From DASXZH01 sp963829965 (GTDB taxonomy: Bacteria > Armatimonadota > Fimbriimonadia > Fimbriimonadales > Fimbriimonadaceae), in NCBI GenBank assembly GCA_963829965.1, contig CAWHLK010000032.1:62001-126000 (forward strand): DNA of 64,000 nucleotides, in the 5' to 3' direction. Position 1 is the stretch's first letter. Each line of letters starts with the position of its first letter. Both the position numbers and the translations under genes were made by a program. Below are positions 44,248-54,007 of this stretch, piece after piece. Under the pieces are notes generated by a model. The model saw nothing but the letters and a program-made list of their open reading frames with translations. It did no database searches and was not told the origin of the DNA.

Positions 44248-46731
44248 ATGAAGGACCTTGCCCGTAAAAACATGCTTTGGCTGGCGCTAGTCGCTGTTCC
44301 GGTGGCTTCGGTTGGCCTTTACGTCTCCACTCATAGCAAGTCTGCCGCCACCGTCCTTCCAAACGGATTTGTCGTTTCGCCTGCCGGAAAGGCGTCGGCC
44401 CTTCCCGGCGATATGCCGCGAAAAATCCTCTTTGAAGGCGACGGCCGCGAAGTGATTGCGAGCACAGTGGGATATCACGACCAAGGCATTTACAGGCTCG
44501 ATGCACACACCGGGAAAATCCTCCAGTCGATTAACGTGGGCAAGTCGTGGACCGGAATGTGTGCCACACCCGATAGTTCCACGCTTTACCTTTCCAGCGG
44601 CGGCCCGGTGGGCAAGGGATTTGCGGCTGAGGCGACAAAGGATCTGCACATTCCGGCCGAGGCGATGCCGATGCTGAACGCGCCTATTTTGGTTTTCAAG
44701 AAGCAGCCTGATGGCTCCTACGCGCGCGGTTCCTCTTTGGCCATCCAGGGTTTGGAAGACAAAGATCGGTGGGTTTCGGGGCTGGCCATCAGTTCCGCGG
44801 GGGCTTTGTTTGCTGCGAATCTCCTCACTGACACCCTTTATAAGCTGGATCCGGCGAGTGGGGCGGTTTTGGGCAAGGCTCCAACCGGGTACCGGCCGTA
44901 CGGCGTGGCCCTTTCGCCCGATGGGAAGCTGGCGGCGGTTTCGAACTGGGGCGATAAGTCTGTTTCGTTTTTTGATACGGGGAGCTTGCAGCAGGTTGCG
45001 AAGGCAGACGTGGGTGACCACCCCTGCGATTTGGTTTGGGATGCGGGGTCGACGCGATTGTTCGTGGCCTGCTCCGGCGGGGACACCGTCGCCGTGGTGA
45101 ACGCCAAAGGCGTGGCAGAGGAGAATATCCGCGTCAGTCCCGATCCCAGCGGTCCGAAGGTCGGCACGACCCCGTTGGCTCTCACCCTTAGCAAGGATGG
45201 CAAGCGACTCTTCGTCGCCGATGCCGGGCTCAACTGCATCGCGGTTGTGGACACTTCCATACAAAGGCAGTCCCGGGTGCTGGGCTTTATTCCCACCGGT
45301 TGGTATCCCTCCGCGGTGGCCGTTTCCCCCAACGGAAAAATGCTTTATGTAGGCGTAGGGAAGGGCATGGCCTCGCGTCCGAACGTGCCGCCCCTTATGA
45401 ATGATGGGCAGACCCAGCCGGACGGTACCGGCCATATGGATTACGTGATGGACTGCTTAAGCGGAGCGATTTGCATCATTCAGTTGCCGGATGCTGCGCG
45501 GCTTGCCGCCTATTCGCAGCAGGTGGCGTCCAATATTCCCCATCCCAAAGCGAACGGCGCGGAAGATGCCCGGCTGGTGGAGGACGGGAAAAAGGCGCTT
45601 TCCCACATCAAGCACGTTGTCTACGTCATTCGAGAGAACCGCACTTACGACCAAGTTTTGGGGGACGACAAGCGAGGCAACGGCGACCCTAATCTCGCCC
45701 TCTTCGGATTACAGGTCACGCCGAACGCCCATAAACTGGCGGACGACACCGTGCTTCTGGACAACTTCTACTGCGATGGCGAAGTGAGCGAGGACGGACA
45801 TGAATGGTGCAATGCGGCCTACGCGACCGATTTTAAAGAACTTGCAACCGCGAATGGATATTCCTACCGAGGCGAACCCGACGCTGACGACCGCCTCAGT
45901 GACTCGCCGGCGGGGGCCTTGTGGGATGCCTGCCGAAAGCATGGCGTCTCCTTTTTGAGTTACGGAGAGGGCGGTGCGTTCCATTCTTCTCCTAATGCGC
46001 CGCCTGTATTTTATGGCGAGAAGGGACTGGAAGGGCACCTCAGCCTGGCCTGGAGCAAGGTGAAGGGCGGGCTGAACACCCACGATACTGCCCGTGCGAA
46101 GGTTTTTCTGGATGATCTTAAGGAAGCAGAAAGGACCGGAGTTTGGCCGCAATACATGGTCATGCACTTGTACGAGGACCACACAATGGGCTTAAGCGCG
46201 AAAGCCTATACGCCGGTGGCGAACGTGGCTTCGAACGATCAGGCGTTGGGGGAAATGGTGGAAGGCGTTTCCAAGAGCCGGTTCTGGAAAGACACCGTCT
46301 TTTTTGTGTTGGAAGATGATGCCCAGGACGGCGCCGACCATGTGGATTGCCACCGTTCGGTGGCGCTCGTGGTTTCGCCTTATTCACGCCGAGGGATTGT
46401 CGACCACACTCACTACACCACGTCCTCCTTCGTACGTACGATCGAGCTGATTCTCGGCCTGCCGCCGATGACGGAGTTCGACGACCACGCGACGCCCTTA
46501 TACCGCTGCTTCACGGATACGCCAGACCTTGAAGCCTTCAACTGCCAGGCGCCCTTGGTGGATTTGGAAGCGCGAAATCCTTCGAAAGGCTCGGGGGCGC
46601 AGGAATCGGCCGCCTTGGATTTTAGCGATGTGGATCGGGCGGACCCGGCGAAGTTGAACGCGATTCTATGGCACGCCCTAAGACCCGGCGTGCCGCAACC
46701 GGCGCCGGTTCACTCGTTCCTGAGTCGGTAG
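44248..46731 (+). CDS. YVTN beta-propeller / phosphoesterase, copy 2
   Basis: 827 residues, the same length as copy 1 (5367-7850) and co-linear with it. N-terminal signal/anchor (WLALVAVPVASVGLYV), propeller blades (LDPASGAVLGKAPTGYRPYG, LSPDGKLAAVSNWGDKSVSF), then the phosphoesterase domain with VVYVIRENRTYDQVLGD and LEDDAQDGADHVDCHRS. Differences are spread evenly, so this is an old duplication with both copies under selection. Probably an envelope phosphodiesterase; substrate unknown. Confidence 0.88.
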   Translation: MKDLARKNMLWLALVAVPVASVGLYVSTHSKSAATVLPNGFVVSPAGKASALPGDMPRKILFEGDGREVIASTVGYHDQGIYRLDAHTGKILQSINVGKSWTGMCATPDSSTLYLSSGGPVGKGFAAEATKDLHIPAEAMPMLNAPILVFKKQPDGSYARGSSLAIQGLEDKDRWVSGLAISSAGALFAANLLTDTLYKLDPASGAVLGKAPTGYRPYGVALSPDGKLAAVSNWGDKSVSFFDTGSLQQVAKADVGDHPCDLVWDAGSTRLFVACSGGDTVAVVNAKGVAEENIRVSPDPSGPKVGTTPLALTLSKDGKRLFVADAGLNCIAVVDTSIQRQSRVLGFIPTGWYPSAVAVSPNGKMLYVGVGKGMASRPNVPPLMNDGQTQPDGTGHMDYVMDCLSGAICIIQLPDAARLAAYSQQVASNIPHPKANGAEDARLVEDGKKALSHIKHVVYVIRENRTYDQVLGDDKRGNGDPNLALFGLQVTPNAHKLADDTVLLDNFYCDGEVSEDGHEWCNAAYATDFKELATANGYSYRGEPDADDRLSDSPAGALWDACRKHGVSFLSYGEGGAFHSSPNAPPVFYGEKGLEGHLSLAWSKVKGGLNTHDTARAKVFLDDLKEAERTGVWPQYMVMHLYEDHTMGLSAKAYTPVANVASNDQALGEMVEGVSKSRFWKDTVFFVLEDDAQDGADHVDCHRSVALVVSPYSRRGIVDHTHYTTSSFVRTIELILGLPPMTEFDDHATPLYRCFTDTPDLEAFNCQAPLVDLEARNPSKGSGAQESAALDFSDVDRADPAKLNAILWHALRPGVPQPAPVHSFLSR

Positions 46732-46931
46732 GAGTTTTACGGTTTTGAAAACGCGCGGAAACCCGCAGAGGGTTCGAGGTTCGGTCTTAGGGGTTCCAGG
46801 ATGGCTCCGTTAGTGAACCCTGTCGGCAAAAAGCGGGCAGCCACTACCCGGGCGCTCGATGCCGATAAAGACCGATGCCTTGGCCCTCCGTGGGAGGCGC
46901 ACTTGTGAGGCTGTCGCAAAATGGTGAGTCT

Positions 46932-47475
46932 CACGGAAGACGGGGGTGGCGTGCACTTTAACCGAAGATCCTGTCGAAGGCCCTGAGCTTGCCGAAGGGA
47001 GCATGGATCCGGAAACTCTCCAGAGGCTGGAAGAGTGCATGATTCCGGGCAGGAATCAATTTTATGGGGTCCAGCAAGCTGGACTCATGCACTAAAGTGC
47101 ACGCCACCCCGGAACCATCTCCAGAGGCTGGAAGAGTGCATGGATCCGGAGCTTAGCCGGCGGGGCCTCTTGATGGGGGCCAGCAAGCTGGACTCATACG
47201 CAAAATGTTGAGTCTTACGGAAGACCGGGGGTGGCGTGCACTTTAGTGCATGGTCCGGCACCCGGACAGGAATCCATTTTATGGGTCCAGCAAGCTGGAC
47301 TCATGCGCAAAATGTTGAGTCTTACGGAAGACGGGGGTGCCGTGCACTTTAGTGCATGGTCCGGCACCCGGACAGGAATCCATTTTATGGGTCCAGCAAG
47401 CTGGACTCATGCACTAAAGTGCACGCCAACCGGAACCCCTCCCCAGAGGCTGGAAGAGCAGATGATCCGGCACCC
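46932..47475. repeat. Mosaic of palindromic repeat modules
   Basis: Intergenic block built from a few modules in both orientations. GTCCAGCAAGCTGGAC (perfect palindrome, at about 47069, 47285 and 47391, with a variant at 47179). TGCACTAAAGTGCA or its reverse (near 47089, 47239, 47350 and 47410). CCAGAGGCTGG (three times), and CCCTGAGCTTGCCGAAGG (46981-46999). A unit of about 106 bases (47179-47284) is repeated in tandem at 47285-47390. This is a BIME-like extragenic array; open frames inside it are by-products. The remaining gap to 47810 contains an inverted repeat TTTTGGGCT/AGCCCAAAA (47628-47681). Confidence 0.8.
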
Positions 47476-47769
47476 GGACAAGCGGCTTCTACAATCGGCG
47501 CAAAAGGCTTTGGAAGTGCGCCCCTTAACTTGTTCAGTGTGGGTGGGGGGGGCAGTGGGGAAGATCTGAAGAGCTTCCTCCATGCGGATTTATAATTCCA
47601 GGGGTTATTTAGGGCCTATTTGTCCAGTTTTGGGCTAACTAGCGCGACTCGGTCTCGCCGGAGGTTCCGGAGAGCCCAAAACTCCGAGATAATTCATGAG
47701 GCAGGAGGCTTCACGTGTGATGACCCGCATGAAATCATCGCCTCGCAATGATGTGGGGTCTCAGGCCTT

Positions 47770-47797
47770 GCCCGCCCTTCGCACGTTTCGGGCGGGC
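47770..47797 (-). terminator. GC-rich hairpin after the XRE-cupin gene
   Basis: GCCCGCCC (47770-47777) and GGGCGGGC (47790-47797) form an 8-bp stem, 14 bases past the minus-strand XRE-cupin stop. Likely its terminator, although no long U tract follows. Confidence 0.55.
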
Positions 47798-47810
47798 ATT
47801 CCATTGACTT

Positions 47811-48473
47811 TTAATGGACGTATCGTGTGCCGCTGGCGAGGGCAGGGGGATCAATTCGAACGGAGAATATCAGTACCGGAACATCGTCGGTAGCCGGCGC
47901 ATAAACGTGAGGTTCGCCGGACCAAAAGGTCGCATAGCGATATGGGTCCACAACAAACGATTCCCCGTTGACCGTGACCCGAACCCGCCCCTTGATCGCG
48001 AAGACGAGCTCTTCGCCGTCGTGCTGGTTCGCCTCGGTTTCGGAATAGATTTCCAGAATGACGCCCCGCATCGAGGACCCGATCAGGCCCATTTCGGATT
48101 GCCAATGAAATGCGCTGGCAAATCCGAGCGATCCAATTCGCGCCCGCTCGGCGGGGTCCCGAAGCAGTTCCTGCGGATAGTTCGGAAGCTTCCTCGTGCA
48201 GCGGGGGTTGGGCTTCAGAACGATATAATCCTTTTTGGGGCAAGGGACATGAAAAGGCCCTTGGCTGGGCGGACCGCTCACAGAAAGCACGCCAGGACTA
48301 AGATTCAGAACCCTCTCCAGCGCATTGAGCGTCATGGAACGTGCGGGCTTCCCGGCTTCCAGCCGCTGAATCGTGCCCTTAGAAATACCTGCTCGCTGGG
48401 CCAAGGTTCGCTGCGAAAATCTTCTCTGCCTTCGAAAGGAATTCCACCAACTTTCCGATCGAGGGCCAGTCAA
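47811..48473 (-). CDS. Single XRE-cupin transcriptional regulator
   Basis: 220 residues from TTG 48473 (start uncertain). N-terminal XRE helix-turn-helix at about 10-60 (SQRTLAQRAGISKGTIQRLE, then AGKPARSMTLNALERVL). The C-terminal cupin lies at about 120-215 (NQHDGEELVFAIKGRVRVTV, then YRYATFWSGEPHVYAP). It has the ordinary one-module form, unlike the two-module proteins at 34.7-37.7 kb, but shares the Gly-Glu-Glu cupin motif. It diverges from the GH127 gene at 48793 across about 320 bases, so that gene is its likely target. That gap holds no other gene. Confidence 0.82.
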   Translation of the reverse strand: MTGPRSESWWNSFRRQRRFSQRTLAQRAGISKGTIQRLEAGKPARSMTLNALERVLNLSPGVLSVSGPPSQGPFHVPCPKKDYIVLKPNPRCTRKLPNYPQELLRDPAERARIGSLGFASAFHWQSEMGLIGSSMRGVILEIYSETEANQHDGEELVFAIKGRVRVTVNGESFVVDPYRYATFWSGEPHVYAPATDDVPVLIFSVRIDPPALASGTRYVH

Positions 48474-48792
48474 TGCTAGCCGTCGTTTCCATCATTGCAA
48501 AGGGTTCACTGATCTCAACGATAATTCTTAGGGTGTCTTGCCCCCGACGCAAGGAGGCGGAGCCAACTTTTCGGGCCAAATTCGCACGCTGAACCGGTTC
48601 ACTTAGCGGTCTTTCATTCCGGAATTTTCCCTTCTGCCCTTGGGGTGAACCTTGTCGGCAATGAGCGGGGCCAACCTACCCCTGCAAGAACCTCCAACGC
48701 ATCCGGGAAACTTGAGGGTCCTGCCGGATACGAAATAGCCGATACACTGCTAGAATCCTAAGTGATCGAACGCCAACTCAACCTGGGGACCT

Positions 48793-51496
48793 ATGAGCGA
48801 TTTGAATCGACGCACCTTTTTAGTCGGAGCGGCGGGAGTGGTTCTTGGAACTGCCTTCGGCAACGCGGAGGCCTATGCCATGACTCCCGATGACGAACCC
48901 GTGAATCTGGCCAAAGTGGCGAAGCCGAGCAGCCTTTACACCTCGGGGGATACGCGGGTACGGGCGATGAACGACGGATTCGATCCGAAAATTCGGCCGA
49001 CAGCAGCCACGGCTCTTACGGAAACTGGCCGCGAACGGATCCGCAATGGGTGGAATATGAATGGAGCCAACCGGTCTCTACGAACAAAATCGATGTCTAT
49101 TGGTGGATCGATGGGCAGGGCGTGGGCGCGCCCGCCTCTTACCGCGTGACCTACTGGAACGGAAGCGAGTTTGTTCCCGTCGAGCACGCAACCGGCCTTG
49201 GCATCGTCGGCAACGCATTCAACACCACCACATTCGACGAGGTCCACACGGACAAGCTGCGGCTGGAGATTCAGTCGGACGGGAAGCTCTCGACCGGAAT
49301 CTTGGAATGGAAGGTCTATAGCTCCGGACCGGTTCCCGCGTTTCCCCCCGTGGTGGAAGCGGGCATCGACCGCGTGGTCATCGTCGGCGGGAAAAGTTAT
49401 CTGAGCGGAAAGGCCGATTGGCTCAAGCCCAGCGCAGCGAGTCTCGTGGCCTGGAGCATGGAGTCAGGACCCGGTCACGTTACCTTTGCCAGCTCGGACA
49501 CGCCCATCACCACCGCAACGTTTTCGGCCCCAGGGGAATATGTGCTGAAGCTGACCGCCAAAGATCGCGGATTGGCTGCCGATTCGACTCTGACCGTTCG
49601 GGCCGAGCCGGCGCCTCCCAAAGAAAGGCTGGACGTGGTGTATACCAAGAACTACCGCATCGACAGCCCCCTCTGGAACTCGCGGGCGAAGGCGCTGATC
49701 ACAAGTTGGATTCCTCACTGCATCGACCAATGCGAAAGGACCGACCTTACCGAGGGTCAGGGCGGGATCGATAATTTCGTCGAAGCCGGAAAGGCGCTTC
49801 GTGGCGAACCCCACGGCAAACATAAAGGCTATGTGTTCTCGAACGCGTGGGTTCACCAAACCGTGGAGGCGATGTGCATCGCGCTGATGGTCGACCCGAA
49901 GGGCGATCCCGATATCCTCGAAGCCCATCGGAAAATGCGGGAAACACTGGAAAGGTGGATCCCGATCATCCTCGGCCGCGCAAATGCCGGACGGGTATCT
50001 CCAAACCGCGTACACGCTGGCGGACCGCCGATACTGGCCGGAACGATGGTCGACCCGAACACCGCGGCAACCACGAGGGCTATGTGGCCGGGTACTTCAT
50101 CGAATCCGCCATCAACCATTACACGCTGACGACGGCCAGGACATGCGCCTCTACAACGCGGCCAAGAAGCTGGCCGACTGCTGGTGCGCGAATCTCGGCC
50201 CGGGCAAGAAAGCCCTGGTTCGACGGCCATCAGGAAATGGAGCAGGCGCTCGTCCGGTTCGGCCGGTTTGTGAACGACACCGAAGGCCACGGACGAGGGA
50301 GCGACTACATCAAGCTGGCCAAGTTCCTGCTGGATTCCCGGAAGGCGGCCAGGAATATGACCAGAGCCACTTGCCGCCCACCCGCCAATATGAGGCGGTG
50401 GGGCATGCGGTGCGCGCGACGTATTTCTACTCCGGCATGGCGGACATCGCGGCGGAGACGAATGATCAGGATTACGAGAGCGCGGTGCTGTCCCTCTGGG
50501 ACAACATGGTCAACAAGAAATATTACGTCACCGGCGGCATTGGGAGCGGGCGAAACCTCCGAGGGGTTTGGACCCAACTATTCTCTGCCCAACGACGCCT
50601 ATTGCGAGTCGTGCTCAAGCTGCGGCCTCATCTTCTTTCAATACAAACTGAACCTCGCCTACCACGACGCCAAGTACGCCGATCTGTACGAGGAAACGAT
50701 GTACAACGCCCTGCTTGGCGCGGTCGATCTCGAAGGCAAGAACTTCTGCTACACGAATCCGCTCATCAACACCGACCGGACGCCTTGGCATGTGTGCCCC
50801 TGCTGTGTCAGCAACATCTCCCGTACGCTCCTGATGGTTCCGACTTGGACCTACGTCAAGAATAATCAGGGCCTCTATGTGAATCTCTTCGTGGGAAGCC
50901 GGATCCACGTCGAGAACATTGCGGGCACAAACGTGGAAGTGGTCCAGAAGACGGACTACCCATGGAACGGAGCGGTTTCGATCATCGTGAACCCCCAGGA
51001 GTCCAAGCGGTTCTCGGTCTACGTGCGGATCCCGAACCGTTCCACCAGCCAGCTTTACCCAGCGACTCCTTCGGTGGAGGGCCTCAAGAGGTTTTCGGTG
51101 AACGGCGAAGAGATGAAGCCGAAAATCGAGAAGGGCTATGCGGTGGTGACCCGGGAATGGAAGGCGGGTGACCGGATCGAGTTGGAACTTCCGATGGAGC
51201 CCCAGCGCATCAAAGCGAGCAGCGAAATCAAGGCGGACGAAGAGAGGGTAGCCCTCCGTTACGGGCCGCTAATCTATAACGTGGAGCACGCGGACCAAGC
51301 AAGTTTGGACCAGCCTTTGGGGACGGACACGCTGCAAGCGGAGTGGCGGCCTGACTTGCTGGGCGGAGTCATGGCGATCACAGGAAAATGGGCGGACGGA
51401 ACCCCCATGCTGGCGGTGCCCAACTATGCCCGCATGAACCGGCTCACGCTCCTCATCCAGGCCGGGATCGGACCGAGTTGTCCCTGGTTTGGATGA
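48793..51496 (+). pseudogene. GH127-like glycoside hydrolase with seven frame changes
   Basis: Together the frames encode a Tat signal (LNRRTFLVGAAGVVLGTAF), a discoidin/F5-8C-like domain (VEYEWSQPVSTNKIDVYWWI), an Ig/PKD-like domain (TFSAPGEYVLKLTAKDRGLA), then a full GH127 barrel: MPDGYLQTAYTLADRRYW, HEGYVAGYFIESAINHYTLT, SLPNDAYCESCSSCGLIFF and the paired-Cys HVCPCCVSNISRTL. The frame changes at about 48985, 49980, 50075, 50130, 50210, 50345 and 50555, but not in the last 900 bases. Similarity stays good between shifts, so recent decay or local assembly error are both possible. Compared with the GH127 at 32.5 kb it has extra N-terminal domains. Confidence 0.75.
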
Positions 51497-51649
51497 GAAA
51501 ACAAAGCGTGATGCCAAGGAATCCTCGCCCGTTCGGAGACTATTGAAGAATTACAGGGCCTCTGAACTGGCGACCCACAGTTTCATACCCCCTCCTCTTC
51601 GAGGGCCGCGCGGACTCGCCCCGGAGATCGTATGTTCCAATGTCAAGGT

Positions 51650-52603
51650 TCATTTGATGCCGTTTTTTCTTGGGGGATTCGCCTCGTAAGCCGTGCCTCT
51701 CTTGACGACGGCCACCGCTGTGACTAGGAGCTTTCTCATGATCGGGACGATTGCTTGATCATGGGTCTTTCCATGCTGCCGCAGGCGCGCGTAGAGTTCG
51801 CGAGCCCAATTCCTTTGGCCTATTGCCCAGATTGCCGGCATGTACATGGCGGCCTTCAAATGCACGTTTCCTCTCCCAATTTGCTTGGGCCCCTCGTGCT
51901 TTCCTGAACTGTCGTCCATCGGCGCCAGGCCCGCGTAGCAGGCGATCTGTTTGGGCGTATATCGCTCAATGTCTTTGGGCAATTCGCAGGAAATGACTCG
52001 TGCCGTAGCCGCGCCTATGCCTGGAACGCTGTCAGCGAGTTTGAATCGCTCGATGAACTCGCTCTTGGCGACAAGCTCACGATACGCCTTCTCTAGAAGC
52101 AAAATTTGCTCTCTGGCCGCCTTAATCATCGCCTCGTAACTCTTCACGCATGCCGATGGCAATTGGGGGGTGCTCTTGCGCAGCTTATCGGCCGTGATCT
52201 GGTCTGTCAGGCACTTGATCGTGCGCGAGATGTCACACAGCGCCTCTTGGACCGAGCTTTTCGCCGGCCTCGACTTGATCAGCGGTCCAACCTTAACAAG
52301 GGCATGGGCGTCCACTGCATCGTTCTTGGCGATGAAGCCCAGCCCGTCCGCCATCCGTCGGACCTTGCGCGCATTGTGCAGGTGAACCTCAAATCCCCAT
52401 CCCTTAAGCATTTGGCGCGCCAACCGGTCGTAACCACCGCTGGCCTCAAGATGAATCTGCGAACCAGTGGGAACCACGCCACGAATCTTCTGAAGACCCT
52501 CCTGGTTGTTAGCAAACCCGCCAGCCTTACGGCCGTCCACGTTCACCACCAACTCGTCCTTGGACACGTCAATACCTACTACCGAAGCTATACTCTTAAC
52601 CAC
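51650..52603 (-). CDS. IS110-family transposase (DEDD / serine-type Tnp20)
   Basis: 317 residues from GTG 52603 with CTAGGAG before it. N-terminal RuvC-like DEDD half: VVGIDVSKDELVV (Asp), IHLEASGGYD (Glu), FIAKNDAVDAHALV (Asp-x2-Asp). C-terminal Tnp20 half: ADSVPGIGAATARVISCE and ACYAGLAPMDDSSGKHEGPK with the conserved Ser. Full length and without breaks, so it could be active. It lies between a broken GH127 gene and a lipoprotein gene. Confidence 0.95.
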   Translation of the reverse strand: MVKSIASVVGIDVSKDELVVNVDGRKAGGFANNQEGLQKIRGVVPTGSQIHLEASGGYDRLARQMLKGWGFEVHLHNARKVRRMADGLGFIAKNDAVDAHALVKVGPLIKSRPAKSSVQEALCDISRTIKCLTDQITADKLRKSTPQLPSACVKSYEAMIKAAREQILLLEKAYRELVAKSEFIERFKLADSVPGIGAATARVISCELPKDIERYTPKQIACYAGLAPMDDSSGKHEGPKQIGRGNVHLKAAMYMPAIWAIGQRNWARELYARLRQHGKTHDQAIVPIMRKLLVTAVAVVKRGTAYEANPPRKNGIK

Positions 52604-52690
52604 GAAGAACTCCTAGGACGCCAAACGTTCGGGAACTCTTCCTAGTTAGAAACGGGCCGCTGAAAGCCACGAAAAACTTGACAGCGGCCC
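51650..52690 (-). mobile_element. IS110-family insertion sequence
   Basis: Contains a complete IS110-type transposase gene plus upstream non-coding DNA with an inverted repeat (GGGCCGCTG 52654-52662, CAGCGGCCC 52682-52690). IS110 elements usually lack terminal inverted repeats and target duplications, so the exact ends cannot be fixed by eye. In this family a bridge RNA is made from non-coding DNA at an element end; the region upstream of the transposase (above 52603) is the candidate. Confidence 0.75.
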
Positions 52691-53019
52691 TAGATCGTAT
52701 GCGAGTCTTCCGAACGCCAGCGGCCGGGGCACTATCTCCGGGTCGAATCTGACTCTAGGGGCGTGCGTGCATAATCCAACCGTGGCATCCGCCAATTACC
52801 TTACTAGGGGCTTAAGAGCTTAGCCGGCAGTTGAGCCGTAGGGCGACACTGCCGGTTGCGGCATCCCCAAATTTCCGGCACGCCGGAGGTGTGCAAGAGC
52901 TTCCGACCAAGGACGTTTTTTTACGCCGCTCGACATGTCTCAATAAACCCCAAACCCTACCGTGAAATCGTGCGAGATGCGGCGTTGCTCACATCGAAAC
53001 GCGGGTAGATTCGGACTCC
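52604..53019. ncRNA. Candidate bridge-RNA region of the IS110 element (uncertain)
   Basis: 416 bases without a gene between the transposase start and the next lipoprotein. The 9-bp inverted repeat at 52654-52690 could be one stem of an IS110 bridge RNA, which in characterised members is encoded beside the transposase. Boundaries, loops and target/donor guides cannot be assigned without the joined element ends. Confidence 0.25.
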
Positions 53020-53739
53020 ATGAATAAGAAGGTGTTCCTCGCGCTTCCCGCACTGCTCCTCCTCGCCGGCTGCGGTGGCTCCGGTACTTCCACCAAAACG
53101 GTGACTCAAACCACGCCCTACGCGGGATCTTACGCCGCCAATCTCACGTCGCCATCCAATTCGGCGGTATTGGTCGTTCTGCAGACCGACGGCTCCGCTC
53201 AGGTCGTCATCGCCAATACAAGCGGGATTCTGGCGTCGGGAACCGGCACGGTGAGCGGCAATACGCTTAACGTCACGGCGAGCGGCTCGGCAGGGAACAT
53301 TCAGGTGAGCACCAGTTGGTCTGCTAGCAATAAAGCCGTGTCGCAGGTCACGGGCGCCGCCACAGACAGCAACGTTTCTCAGACCTTAATCGCAAACGCC
53401 GGGCAATCGCCTTATCAGGGATTCTACAACGTCGCCTTTACCGGCAGCGAGGGAGGAACCGCCAATATGACAATCACCGCGACCGGAGGTTTGTCGGGTT
53501 CCGGTAAGACCAATAGCGGCCAGGCCGCCTCATTCACCGGAGCGAGCCAGCTGACAGGGCTGATCTCTTTTATGGGAACCATTAAAGTGACCGGGTCCAC
53601 GCTGACTTCGAACTTTACAGGTTCCCTTTACGTGGTCCACGTTTACACCACGGTAGGCGCCAGTGTGATGGGTTCCGGAGAGTGGTCGAGCGAAGGCGGT
53701 GGCAGCGGCACCTGGACCGCGCAGAATGTGCTCGGTTAG
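53020..53739 (+). CDS. Secreted lipoprotein, Gly/Thr/Ser-rich beta protein
   Basis: 239 residues. A lipoprotein signal ends in the lipobox LLAGC (LALPALLLLAGC). The mature part is made of repeated beta strands with many Thr, Ser and Gly (ILASGTGTVSGNTLNVTASG, GFYNVAFTGSEGGTANMTIT), lacking Cys and charged clusters. The pattern matches lipid-anchored all-beta surface proteins of unknown role. No enzyme motif. Confidence 0.8.
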   Translation: MNKKVFLALPALLLLAGCGGSGTSTKTVTQTTPYAGSYAANLTSPSNSAVLVVLQTDGSAQVVIANTSGILASGTGTVSGNTLNVTASGSAGNIQVSTSWSASNKAVSQVTGAATDSNVSQTLIANAGQSPYQGFYNVAFTGSEGGTANMTITATGGLSGSGKTNSGQAASFTGASQLTGLISFMGTIKVTGSTLTSNFTGSLYVVHVYTTVGASVMGSGEWSSEGGGSGTWTAQNVLG

Positions 53740-54007
53740 GGTGGCTTGAATGCCCATTTCTGGAGGAAGAATCACAAACCAGAGATGGGCGCGAAGCGCC
53801 CGGCTTGTAATTAGCAGGGCAAACTTCTCCCCTTGAGGGGAGATCGAGAGGGGTGACCGGCAGAGCACTGCTTCGGCCAGCGAGACAGGGTTACCGTTTG
53901 TGTTCCGGCCCTTGTTCCAAGCAAGCAGACGTTACGAGGAGAGAACCCGGCGTTCACCCACCTTAAGCCGTCCTAGGTAATCTAGAAGCTACTTCAGGAG
54001 GCTGACA

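Noticed and set aside
44287..45435. 382-codon open frame on the minus strand
   Set aside because: Antisense to the well-supported phosphoesterase copy 2, without a signal peptide or domain.
47231..47595. Open frames in the intergenic repeat block
   Set aside because: Built from tandem copies of the repeat modules (HPDRNPFYGSSKLDS appears because the DNA repeats), with no ribosome site or domain.
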